From positions 1 to 64,000 of the forward strand of contig NZ_PQSR01000010.1 in NCBI RefSeq assembly GCF_002920635.1: 64,000 nucleotides of DNA, in the 5' to 3' direction. A program made the position numbers and the translations under genes. The notes under the pieces were generated by a model. That model saw only the letters and a list, made by a program, of their open reading frames with translations, did no database searches and was not told where the DNA came from. Numbering within the stretch: the stretch's first letter is position 1; each line of letters starts with the position of its first letter. This document shows positions 43,423 through 51,725 of this stretch, piece after piece. Origin of the DNA: Streptomyces sp. Ru72 (GTDB lineage: Bacteria > Actinomycetota > Actinomycetes > Streptomycetales > Streptomycetaceae).

Positions 43423-44415
43423 CTATCCCAGGCTCTTCAGCCGTGTCATGGCGCCGACGAGAGCGTCGCGGCAGAACGCGAGGTGATCGGAACCGTAGCC
43501 GCGCGGCCCGCATTCGATGACGAGCAGCAGGCCCAGGTAGAGGTGGTAGAGGGCCAGCCGGTGCCGGAAGGCGGGACTGAAGTCGAGGCTGCCTCCGGCC
43601 GCGATGTAGCCGGCGACAAGGTCGCTGTCGGGGTCGGTGTCGCCGCCGAAGGCCAGGGAAACGAGCTCGGCGGCCGGGTCGCCCCAGAATGCGCGTTCGT
43701 GGTCGATGAGCCCGGTGATCCGGGCGTCGTTCCCGTCGGCGCCGAGGTCGACGAAGATGTTGCCCGGCCAGAGGTCGAAGTGGACGAGCCGGGGCTCGGT
43801 GACTTCGTCGAGGGCGTACCCGCCCTCGGCCACCAGCGCCCGAATGTCGGCCGGCGGGACGTCCAGCGGGGACTGCCAGCGGTCGGTGTCCTCGAGGAGC
43901 GCGTCCACCATCGCGGTGAACGCCGTCCGCCAGTCGGGGGCGGAGAGCCCGGATTCACCGGCTGGATAGCCGAACCGCCCGTCCTGCGGGGCCAGGGTGT
44001 GCAGACGCGCGGTGATCGCACCCAGCTCGCGGCGAAGCGCCGCCCCGGCGGAGGGGCGGACGCGATCGGCCACCTTGTCCCACGGGATCCCCTCCAGGAC
44101 GGAAAGGGCGAGGAAATCCTCCCCGGCATAGAGCAGTTCCGGCGTCGGCACACTGCCGCGAGGGAGGGCCGCGAGCCGCCGGTAGACCATGGCCTCCGTG
44201 GCGAGGATGCCGCGCTCGTACCGGAGGACCGCCGCGCCGGCCGGAGGGGCGAGCTTGACGACGGCTGGTCGCCCGTCGTCGAGCAGGACGCGGTAGGCGC
44301 TGTTGAACCAGCCGTCGGTCAGCTCGCTCTCAAGGCGGCACCCGATGCCCGCAGTGCTGCGCAGCAGAGCGTCGAGCTGGTCGGGGGACATGTGGCGCTT
44401 GGTCTGGCTCTGCAC
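43423..44415 (-). CDS. Aminoglycoside phosphotransferase (APH) family kinase
   Basis: A 330-aa kinase-fold protein. AVVKLAPPAG supplies the ATP-binding Lys, LVHFDLWPGNIFVDLG is the Brenner catalytic loop (HxDxxxxN) and TGLIDHERAFWGDPA is the metal-binding DxD-like segment. The family includes antibiotic kinases and fructosamine or choline kinases; nothing here specifies the substrate. The GTG at 44415 (QSQTKRHMSPDQ) is chosen over the ATG at 44391 because related proteins begin with a similar QTKR stretch; this is a judgement. It lies downstream of the collapsed GH31 gene on the same strand. Confidence 0.83.
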   Translation of the reverse strand: MQSQTKRHMSPDQLDALLRSTAGIGCRLESELTDGWFNSAYRVLLDDGRPAVVKLAPPAGAAVLRYERGILATEAMVYRRLAALPRGSVPTPELLYAGEDFLALSVLEGIPWDKVADRVRPSAGAALRRELGAITARLHTLAPQDGRFGYPAGESGLSAPDWRTAFTAMVDALLEDTDRWQSPLDVPPADIRALVAEGGYALDEVTEPRLVHFDLWPGNIFVDLGADGNDARITGLIDHERAFWGDPAAELVSLAFGGDTDPDSDLVAGYIAAGGSLDFSPAFRHRLALYHLYLGLLLVIECGPRGYGSDHLAFCRDALVGAMTRLKSLG

Positions 44416-44659
44416 GGCGGCACACTTTCGGTTGCGGTCGGAGCATTGGCTACGGTGGCGCACGGCACCGAGGCGGCTCGCCTGCGTCCCGCTGGTCGCC
44501 CAGGGGAAACCGCCTGTGCTCGGTTCAGTGCCGGCGAGGCAGGTCGCCTGCCGGCGTGCCGGCGGGGCTCGTGCGGAGGGTTCCGTCCGCTCCGACGAGC
44601 CGGAACTGCCAGGGCCGGGGACTGTTGCTGGAGCCCGGGAGGAGATCGCCGTCGCGGCG

Positions 44660-44906
44660 CAGGGGAGCGGGCCGTCGCACCCGGTCCGTCGGCGCGCGGG
44701 ATCACGAGCGTGCGTTCCGCGCCCCCGGCGAAGGCGTGGAGCCGCGACGCGACACCGTCGGCCCAGGCCGGGAGGGGGTGCTGGTCCGCGGCGTCGCACG
44801 GGATGACCGAGTCGGGGCGGGCGGGCAGCGGCAGGGTGTGGAAGCCGTGGTGTCCGCGCACCCGGCACGGGCCGGTGAGCTGTCGGTGGCCGTCCGTGAA
44901 CTTCAT
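44660..44906 (-). pseudogene. GH31 alpha-xylosidase collapsed to its two ends
   Basis: The ATG at 44906 overlaps the GH1 gene stop (ATGA). It begins MKFTDGHRQL, the N-terminal signature of GH31 alpha-xylosidases (YicI type). Within about 20 codons the sequence becomes GHHGFHTLPLPARPDSVIP, then WADGVASRLHAFAGGAERT, which is the C-terminal beta-sandwich of the same family. About 600 residues with the catalytic barrel are missing, and the frame then runs on into nonsense. I infer an internal deletion that joined the two ends in one frame. Confidence 0.6.
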
Positions 44907-46303
44907 CGGCCAGGTTCCGCCGTGCGCGCACGGTGAGCGGCGATCAGGCCCCGGTACCAGTGGTAGCTGTCCTTGGGGGTGCGGGCCAGGGTGCCGTAGT
45001 CGACGTGGACGAGGCCGAAACGCTGGTCGTAGCCGCGTGCCCACTCGAAGTTGTCCAGCAGCGACCATGCGTAGTAGCCGCGCACGTCCACACCGGCGGC
45101 GACGGCGTCGGCCACGGCGGTGAGGTGGTCGGCGAGGAAGCCGATACGGTCGGGGTCGTGGACCTGGCCGTCGGGCGCGACCGTATCGGCCTCCGCCGAC
45201 CCGTTCTCGGTGATCCAGATCGGCGGCGCCTGCGGATAGCGGACGTGGAGGTCGCAGAGCAGCTCGGTGAACGCGGACGGGACGACCGGCCAGCCCATGG
45301 TGGTGTGCCGGGTGCCGTACGGGTCGAGCTCGGCCACGCCGATGTCCACGGCGGTGCGCTGCTCGGGGTCGGCCACCCGATGCGGCGCGGCGGCCACGGT
45401 GGTGGGCCGGTAGAAGTTGACGCCCAGGAAGTCCAGCGGGGCACCGATCAGGTCCAGGTCGCCCTGCAGCCGCCAGGGGCCGTCGGCGAGTCCGGCCCAT
45501 GTCTCCGCCTCGTGCCGCGGGTAGCGTCCGGCGAAGAGCGGTTCCGTCCAGATGTCGTTGTGCAGGGTCTCGGCACGACGCAGGGCGGCGCGGTCCTCGG
45601 GCCGGTCGGAGGCGGCATGAATGCGGTCGAGGTTGAGCGTGATCCCGACCTCCCGTGCGCCTGCGGCACGCAGCTCCCGTACCGCGAGGCCGTGACCGAC
45701 CAGCAGGTGGTGTGCGGCCGCCAGCGCGCCACGGCCCTCCTCGGCCCCAGGCGCGTGCCGCCCCTCGGCGTAGCCCACGAAGGCGGAGCAGAAGGGCTCG
45801 TTGAGCGTGATCCAGCGGTCCACCCGGTCGCCGTAGCGCTCGGCGGCGAGGGCCGCGTACTGCGCGAACGCCTCGGCGGTTTCTCGTGCACGCCAGCCTC
45901 CTCGGTCCTCCAGGGCCTGTGGCAGGTCCCAGTGGTAGAGGGTGACCGCGGGTGAGACGCCGGCGGCCAGCAGCTCGTCGATCAGGCGGTCGTAGAAGTC
46001 CAGGCCCTTGTGGTTGACCGGTCCGGTGCCTTGGGGCAGCAGGCGGGGCCAGGCGATCGAGAAGCGGTAGCCGTCCACGCCGAGCTCGCGCAGCAGGGCG
46101 ACGTCCTCGCGGTAGCGGTGGTAGTGGTCGCAGGCGGTGTCGCCCGTGGCGCCCTCGAGCGTACGCCCGGGGGTGTGGCTGAAGGTGTCCCAGATGGACG
46201 GGCCACGCCCGTCCTCGGCGTGGGCGCCCTCGATCTGGTAGGCCGCGGTGGCGGCGCCGAAACGGAACCCGGCGGGCAGTACCGGGAAGGGCGGGGAACT
46301 CAC
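44903..46303 (-). CDS. GH1 beta-glucosidase
   Basis: A 466-aa cytoplasmic enzyme of normal family length. FRFGAATAAYQIEGAHAEDG opens the TIM barrel; the acid/base Glu is in WITLNEPFCSAF and the nucleophile Glu in IWITENGSAE; YYAWSLLDNFEWARGY is the conserved late motif. It cleaves beta-glucosides such as cellobiose inside the cell. The GTG at 46303 has AAGGA 7 bases upstream; the upstream ATG at 46336 has no ribosome binding site. Its stop overlaps the collapsed GH31 gene, showing that the two were coupled as a xyloglucan or beta-glucan utilisation unit. Confidence 0.93.
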   Translation of the reverse strand: MSSPPFPVLPAGFRFGAATAAYQIEGAHAEDGRGPSIWDTFSHTPGRTLEGATGDTACDHYHRYREDVALLRELGVDGYRFSIAWPRLLPQGTGPVNHKGLDFYDRLIDELLAAGVSPAVTLYHWDLPQALEDRGGWRARETAEAFAQYAALAAERYGDRVDRWITLNEPFCSAFVGYAEGRHAPGAEEGRGALAAAHHLLVGHGLAVRELRAAGAREVGITLNLDRIHAASDRPEDRAALRRAETLHNDIWTEPLFAGRYPRHEAETWAGLADGPWRLQGDLDLIGAPLDFLGVNFYRPTTVAAAPHRVADPEQRTAVDIGVAELDPYGTRHTTMGWPVVPSAFTELLCDLHVRYPQAPPIWITENGSAEADTVAPDGQVHDPDRIGFLADHLTAVADAVAAGVDVRGYYAWSLLDNFEWARGYDQRFGLVHVDYGTLARTPKDSYHWYRGLIAAHRARTAEPGR

Positions 46304-46532
46304 GTGGCGATTCCTTATGGGTCTCTTCGAGGTCATGGCTGGGACCAGCTCGGGGGCAGCCGGCGGACATGCCACCGGCGCACGGCGGCCGAGGCAGCCC
46401 GGGCGGAGTGCTGCCTCGTGTGTGCGGTAGGGCCGCGTGTGTGCCGCCCTCGCGGCGTCCGCGTCAGCAGCCGCTCGTGATCGGGCGAGACGGTCGTTCC
46501 CCGAACGAGGCGGGTGGCTCGCGGTGCAAGGG

Positions 46533-47516
46533 TCACTGCTCGGGTGCGAGCCCGCGCTCCGCCAGCCAGTCCAGTTGGACGGGTGGGTTGGAGCCGCAAC
46601 CGCCGCCGTGGTCGGCGAACGGCCAGACGGTCATGGTCCGGTCCTCACCCGCGTAGTGGTTGAAGGCGGCGTAGACCGTGCTGGCCGGGCAGATCGGGTC
46701 CATCAGGCCGACGCTGAACAGGGCCGGTGCGGTGGCCCGCTGGGCGAAGTGGACGCCGTCGAAGTAGTCCAGGGTGGCGAAGGTCGGCTCCACGCGGTGG
46801 CGGCTGTGCCAGCGCAGGTACTTGGCGATTTCCGGGTAGGGGCCCTCGCCGGTGATCTGGACGGCGCGGCGGAAATGGCACAGGAACGGCACGTCGGGCA
46901 TCACCGCCGCCACCCTGTCCCCCAGGAGGCCGGCGGTGGCGAGGGCCAGCCCGCCGCCCTGGCTGCCACCCGCGACCACGATCCGGCGGGCGTCCAGGCC
47001 GGGCAGTTCCGCGACTGCGTCCACCGCCCGCGCGCAGTCGGTCATCAGGCGCCGGTAGTAGTAGTTCTCGGGCGAGTCGATGCCGCGGGTCATGAATCCC
47101 TCGGCCCACTGCGTGCCGTCGCCCAAGGTCCGGTCCGGGGTGTCGTGGCCCTGGCCGCGGCTGTCGACGACGAGCTGGGCGTAGCCGGCGGCGGACCAGA
47201 AGAGGTGGTCGGTGGGCACACCGCGGCCGCCGCTGTAGCCGATGTAGGTGACGACGACGGGCAGCGGGCCTTCGGCTCCGCTCGGGCGGAGCAGCCAGGC
47301 GGCCACCGGTTCGCCGTTCCAGCCGGGGAAGCGCAGGTCGTCCACCTCGACGGTGCGCAGCCGGAACCGGTCGGTGACGCGCTCGGCCTTCACCGCCCCA
47401 CCCTGTGATCGGGCGTCGTCGAGGGTGTGCTGCCAGAAGGCGTCGAAGTCGTGCGGTGCGGTCGACACCGGTCGGTAGCCGACGAGTTCGTCATGGCCGA
47501 GGTCGGTGAGAGGCAT
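46533..47516 (-). CDS. Acetylxylan esterase / cephalosporin-C deacetylase (CE7, AXE1)
   Basis: A 327-aa alpha/beta hydrolase without a signal peptide. The nucleophile Ser is in VVAGGSQGGGLAL, RGQGHDTPD is the CE7 signature, GLMDPICPASTVY carries the acid Asp and FADHGGGCG the His. CE7 enzymes remove acetyl groups from short xylo-oligosaccharides after uptake. The ATG at 47516 (MPLTDLGHDELVGY) follows GGAGGAAG. It lies between the GH3 and GH1 genes on the same strand with gaps of 132 and 229 bases, consistent with one operon. Confidence 0.9.
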   Translation of the reverse strand: MPLTDLGHDELVGYRPVSTAPHDFDAFWQHTLDDARSQGGAVKAERVTDRFRLRTVEVDDLRFPGWNGEPVAAWLLRPSGAEGPLPVVVTYIGYSGGRGVPTDHLFWSAAGYAQLVVDSRGQGHDTPDRTLGDGTQWAEGFMTRGIDSPENYYYRRLMTDCARAVDAVAELPGLDARRIVVAGGSQGGGLALATAGLLGDRVAAVMPDVPFLCHFRRAVQITGEGPYPEIAKYLRWHSRHRVEPTFATLDYFDGVHFAQRATAPALFSVGLMDPICPASTVYAAFNHYAGEDRTMTVWPFADHGGGCGSNPPVQLDWLAERGLAPEQ

Positions 47517-47648
47517 GGGGACTTCCTCCGGATGGAGAGACGGTGAAGCGGCGGGGTGATGGAACATGAACAGCACGAGAACTCCTGGGCATGGGCGGTG
47601 GCCGTCACCGCCCGAGGACGAGCGGCCGCCGGTCCGGGAGGCGGACGC

Positions 47649-50519
47649 TCAGCCGTCCGCCTGGGAGGAGTCGAAGCGGAACGCTGCGAGGCGGATGCGG
47701 CCGTGAAGGACCAAGGTCAGATCGTGCAGGCCGGCCTCGACGCCGGACAGCTTCGTGGCGACCGTGGTCCAGGCGTACTGGTCGCCGGTGACCGGCACCG
47801 CGATCCGCGCCGGCTTCCGCTCGCCCACCCGCAGCTCCACGCTCGCCTCGCCTGCAGCATCGCCCTCGCGGGCGACTTCGGCCTCGAACCGAACCGCTCC
47901 GGTCAGGTCGACGGAGCGGAACAGCAGCGTGGCGGGGCGCGCCGGATCGGCGGGGGCGACCGCGTCGCCGGAGGCTCGGGTGGCGTCGACGAGGGTGAGG
48001 TCCGCGTGGTCGTCGAAGTCGACGGCCAGGGTACGCCGGTCGACGACCGCGCGGGGGCTGGGCGCGGGCCCGGTCACGGCGAGCCGCGCGGTGCCGACGA
48101 TGTGCTCGGCGGAGCGCGCGAGCAGCACCTCGTAGTCACCGGGGTCGACGGTGAAGGCTCCGGTGGTCACGTCCCAGTGGGCGAGCCGTTCGGCGGGGAG
48201 CCGGAAGGTCAGCTGCCTGCTCTCGCCCGGGTCGAGCCGGACCTTGCGGAAATCGGCCAGCCGCAGCCGGGGCGCCTCGTAGCGGGCGTGCAGCGGCCGG
48301 ACGTAGAGCTGGACGACCTCGCTTCCGGAACGCGCGCCGGTGTTGGCGAGCGTCACCGTGACGTCCACCGAGCCGTCCTGGGCCACGGAGTCCGCGGAGA
48401 GCCGCAGGTCGCGGTAGGTGAAGTCGGTGTACGACAGGCCGTGGCCGAACGGGTAGAGGGATGCGGCGCGGTGGTACTGGTAGGTCCAGCCGGCCTTGAT
48501 GACGTCGTAGTCGAGCGGGTGCGGCAGCTCGTCGTCGCCGCGGTACCAGGTCTGCGGCAGTCGCCCGGCCGGGTCGGCCTCGCCGAACAGTACGGCGGCC
48601 AGCGCGTGGCCGGTCTCCTGACCACCGTGCGAGGTCCACAGCACGGCCGGCAGGTGGGCGTCGGCCCAGTCGACGGCGTAGGGGTAACTGCTCATGACGA
48701 CGAGTGCGGTCTCCGGGCGGACCGCGGCAACGGTGCGCAGCAGTGCTTCCTGGGTCTCGGGAAGGGCGATTCCGGTACGGTCCTCGGTCTCGCGACCGTT
48801 GATCATCGGGTGGTTGCCGAGGACGACGATCGCCACGTCGGCCTCCTCGGCGGCGGCCCGCGCCTCGGCCGCGCCGTCGTGCAGCAGTTCTCGCTGCCAG
48901 CGCTCGGCCGTCGCGGGGCCCTCGGCGGTGACGCGCACCCGGCCGTCGGCGGGATCGAGGACGGCGTAGCGGCCGGTGCGCACGTTGCGGAGCAGGAAGG
49001 TGTCGCCCTCACCGTCCGGGGCGGGCTCCAGACGGAAGGTCTCGTTGACGAACCAGTTCTTCAGCAGCGTCTGTTCGGCGACGAGCGAGGCGTCGTCCTG
49101 AAGGCCGAGGTAGCGGCCGGTCGCGGCCTCGCACAGGGTGAGGACGCCGTCGCCCCACTCCTGGATGTCGAAGGCGGCTGCGCCCAGCGGCTCGCCGGTG
49201 GTGCGGGAGCGCAGCGCGATCCGGTCGGCACCCTGCACGCAGACCACCTCGCCGCCCGCCTGCGCGAGCGCGGCGCGCAGACCGGTCGCGATGCCGACCT
49301 GGTACGGCAGGGTGCCGCTGTACCAGTCCTCGTACAGGGTGTCGGCGTGCGGGCCGATGACCGCGACCCGCAGTACGCGGGCCGGGTCCAGGGGCAGCAG
49401 GCCGTCGTTCTTGAGCAGCACCACCGACTCGGTCGCGGCGCGTCGGGCGAGGGCACGGTGCTCGGGGCAGTCGATCACCTCAGGGCCGATGCCGGCGTAC
49501 GGGTCGAGGTCCGGGTCGAACTCACCGAGACGGAAGCGGACCTGCAACTGGCGGCGCACCGCCCGGTTCACGTCCTCCTCCTCTATCAGTCCGCGCTCCA
49601 GCGCCTCGCGCAGTCGTCCGATCACGGTCGCGCTGTCCTCGCGGTGGTCGGTGAAACTGTCGATGCCGGCTTTCAGCGCGGCGGCATGGGACGTGGCGTG
49701 GTCCTCGAAGTAGTGCTCCATTTCCACCAGGTTGGAGGGCGCCTGCTCGTCGCTGACCACGAACAGTTCGTGGCCGGTCTTCCGCGCCCAGCGCCGCAGT
49801 TCGTCCTCGAGGAGCGGACTGACATGGCACGGGCGGCCGTTGACCAGGTTGTACGCGGCCATCGCGCCGGTGGCCGCGCCGGAGGCGATGATCGGGCGGA
49901 AGGCGGCCAGGTCGTACTCGTGCAGCACGCGGGGGCGCAGGCCGGAGGAGGTGACGCAGCGGCCGTTCTCGTTGTTGTAGGCGAGGAAGTGCTTGAGCAC
50001 CGGGGCGGCGCGCAGGTAGGTGGGATGGTCGCCGGCCAGGCCCTGGCAGTACGCGGTACCGACGCGTGCGGTGTGCAGCGGGTCCTCGGAGTAGCCCTCC
50101 TCGTTGCGGCCCCACCGCGGATCGCGCAGCAGGTTCACCACGGGCGACCAGATCTGCAGGCCGTTGGGGCCGAACCCGGTCGTGGTCGGCCGGTGCCGGT
50201 GGAGAGCGCGCAGTTCGACTGAGACCGCCTCGGCGACAGCGCGCACCAGATCCTCGTCCCATGAGGCGCCCAGCCCCACGGCCTGGGGAAAGACGGTCGC
50301 CGCCCCCATCCCGGCCACACCGTGCAACGCCTCTGTTCCGGTACGGAACGAGGCGATGCCCAGGCGTGGGACGGCCGGGACGTACTGGTGCAGCAGGGCG
50401 AGCCGCTCGTCCAGTGTGAGCCGGTGCAGCAGGTCGTCGACGCGCTCGCTCATCGGAAGGGCGGGATCGCGGAACGGCAACCCGACTTCGGGCAAGGCAC
50501 GCATGGACGGGCTGTTCAC
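47649..50519 (-). CDS. GH3 beta-glucosidase/beta-xylosidase with fascin-like insert and C-terminal CBM
   Basis: A 956-aa enzyme lacking a signal peptide. The GH3 N-domain holds ALHGVAGMGAATVFPQAVGL, APVLKHFLAYNNENG and the nucleophile Asp in LFVVSDEQAPSN. The second domain is interrupted at about residues 470-570 by a beta-trefoil/fascin-like segment (GRYLGLQDDASL, VRTGRYAVLD), then resumes with VLGNHPMINGRETEDRTG. A fibronectin-III-like domain (TLANTGARSGSEVVQLY) and a final CBM6-like sandwich follow. It probably cleaves xylo- or gluco-oligosaccharides. The GTG at 50519 follows AAGGGG. Operator-like palindromes lie upstream. Confidence 0.9.
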   Translation of the reverse strand: MNSPSMRALPEVGLPFRDPALPMSERVDDLLHRLTLDERLALLHQYVPAVPRLGIASFRTGTEALHGVAGMGAATVFPQAVGLGASWDEDLVRAVAEAVSVELRALHRHRPTTTGFGPNGLQIWSPVVNLLRDPRWGRNEEGYSEDPLHTARVGTAYCQGLAGDHPTYLRAAPVLKHFLAYNNENGRCVTSSGLRPRVLHEYDLAAFRPIIASGAATGAMAAYNLVNGRPCHVSPLLEDELRRWARKTGHELFVVSDEQAPSNLVEMEHYFEDHATSHAAALKAGIDSFTDHREDSATVIGRLREALERGLIEEEDVNRAVRRQLQVRFRLGEFDPDLDPYAGIGPEVIDCPEHRALARRAATESVVLLKNDGLLPLDPARVLRVAVIGPHADTLYEDWYSGTLPYQVGIATGLRAALAQAGGEVVCVQGADRIALRSRTTGEPLGAAAFDIQEWGDGVLTLCEAATGRYLGLQDDASLVAEQTLLKNWFVNETFRLEPAPDGEGDTFLLRNVRTGRYAVLDPADGRVRVTAEGPATAERWQRELLHDGAAEARAAAEEADVAIVVLGNHPMINGRETEDRTGIALPETQEALLRTVAAVRPETALVVMSSYPYAVDWADAHLPAVLWTSHGGQETGHALAAVLFGEADPAGRLPQTWYRGDDELPHPLDYDVIKAGWTYQYHRAASLYPFGHGLSYTDFTYRDLRLSADSVAQDGSVDVTVTLANTGARSGSEVVQLYVRPLHARYEAPRLRLADFRKVRLDPGESRQLTFRLPAERLAHWDVTTGAFTVDPGDYEVLLARSAEHIVGTARLAVTGPAPSPRAVVDRRTLAVDFDDHADLTLVDATRASGDAVAPADPARPATLLFRSVDLTGAVRFEAEVAREGDAAGEASVELRVGERKPARIAVPVTGDQYAWTTVATKLSGVEAGLHDLTLVLHGRIRLAAFRFDSSQADG

Positions 50520-50585
50520 GTGGGAACCCCTTGTGTCTGAGCAAGGTGGGAAAGGTGTGGGGGCGGCGCTGTGGCGGCGCCTGTG

Positions 50586-50599
50586 TCGAAGCGCTTCGA
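50586..50599. promoter_or_regulatory. Perfect 14-bp palindrome upstream of the GH3 gene
   Basis: TCGAAGCGCTTCGA, a symmetric LacI-type operator with a central GCGC, lies 67 bases before the GH3 start codon. A related half site (GTCGAAGCGCATCGAC) lies at 50788-50803. A LacI regulator probably represses the glycosidase operon here. Confidence 0.65.
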
Positions 50600-50770
50600 A
50601 AGTGCCATGGAGCCGACTGGCTGTCAATCGGCCGGTGACCGTTTTCGTCGTCTCTTAACCCGCCTCAGCTGCCTGGACACCGGATAACTCAGAGGAGCGG
50701 GCAGGTCGGAACCGGTGCCGAGGGAGAAGGAGGAGAGTTGTGTCAGACCGCTTGTCGCGTGCGATTCCCG

Positions 50771-50786
50771 GCGTTAACGTTAACGC
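50771..50786. promoter_or_regulatory. Perfect 16-bp palindrome GCGTTAACGTTAACGC
   Basis: GCGTTAAC followed by its exact reverse complement. TTAACGTTAA-type sites are typical of LacI-family regulators of sugar genes. It lies 252 bases upstream of the GH3 gene, next to the GTCGAAGCGCATCGAC half site, and may bind a second regulator. Confidence 0.6.
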
Positions 50787-51223
50787 TGTCGAAGCGCATC
50801 GACTGCCTCGTCCCGGCCACCTACCGTCCGCCTCCGAGTGACCCACCGTGCCTCCTCCTCTGCACCGCGCGATGTGCGCGGAGACGTACCTTTCCCTGTC
50901 AGAGCTCTCCGCGGCCAGCGGGGCCACTGATCGCCATGTAGAGCTGTCGCCCCACGCGCCGGCCATCCAGTGAAGAGGTGGCAAATGCCGCCTGACGGGG
51001 ATCGGCGGCACACCGGTTCCGGGCCACGGCTCGCGTAACCGACGGCGTCATCCGCGACAGCGGCGCCGGACCACCGTCCCCGAGCCATGGGCACGCAGGC
51101 TGCCGGACCTGGTCGACCTTCCGCCGGACGATCGTCGGCCGGCGGATGGCGAACCACATGCGGACCGAACTCCCGCCGGACGCCCGGAGAGGGTCCTGCG
51201 ACGGAGACGGATCAAGAACGACT

Positions 51224-51560
51224 CCGGACTCATCCATCGCGTGATCGCGGCTCGCGATACGTATCCATCCGGAACGCCGAGCGGCTCACGGACATCCGTG
51301 CCGCCGCCTCGGTCGGCTCCGCCGTGGACAGCAACGACAACGCGACGGCCGATGGCCGCGGCCCTGAAAGGCCCTTCAAGGTCGAGCTGATCGAGATCCA
51401 AGGCCCCTGGCGGGACTTCCAGCACGTCGAGCCCGGCGATCTTCCAGTGGGGCACGTGGTACAACGAGGAGCGACTCCACTCCGTCCTCGGCCACGTGCC
51501 GCCCGCCGGGCACGAACGCGTCTGGTGGCGGCAACAGGAAGCCACCCCGCAGTCCGCTTG
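51224..51560 (+). pseudogene. IS3-family transposase (OrfB) C-terminal remnant
   Basis: One frame reads HPSRDRGSRYVSIRNAERL, then AASVGSAVDSNDNATADGRG and VELIEIQGPWRDFQHVE. After a frame change near 51435 it continues FQWGTWYNEERLHSVLGHVP and PAGHERVWWRQQE. This is the DDE integrase core end of an IS3-group transposase, with the Asp of DRGS, but the later Glu is lost (usual DNALAE, here DNATAD). It is inactive and without visible ends. Confidence 0.7.
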
Positions 51561-51597
51561 GGACAAGATCGCCGGACTCTACGCACGCGGGGTAGCT

Positions 51598-51725
51598 CAT
51601 TCACCTTCTCGGCGAGGCCATGCTCGGCCAGGGTGGCCAGGGCGTCGGCGATCGCGCCGGAGGATTTTTCGACCACGCGGCTGATCTCGCTGGAGCGAAC
51701 CCCGCCGGCGGAGAAGCCTCTCCGG
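51598..51725 (-). pseudogene. Helix-turn-helix fragment of unknown origin
   Basis: A minus-strand frame reads GGVRSSEISRVVEKSSGAI, then ADALATLAEHGLAEKVNE, a winged-helix-like segment. It abuts the stop of the GH39-like gene at 51726 and has no start of its own. It is probably debris from a mobile element, next to the IS3 remnant. Confidence 0.35.

Larger units (their letters stand above)
50520..51223. other. Upstream region of the GH3 gene, no gene supported
   Basis: About 700 bases. It holds two perfect operator-like palindromes (separate entries at 50586 and 50771). Frames open here are shadows or decayed DNA leading into the IS3 remnant. No intact gene is supported. Confidence 0.5.

Noticed and set aside
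47556..50222. 888-codon plus-strand frame
   Set aside because: Exact shadow of the GH3 gene; Gly/Val/Arg pattern typical of the complementary strand of a high-GC gene.
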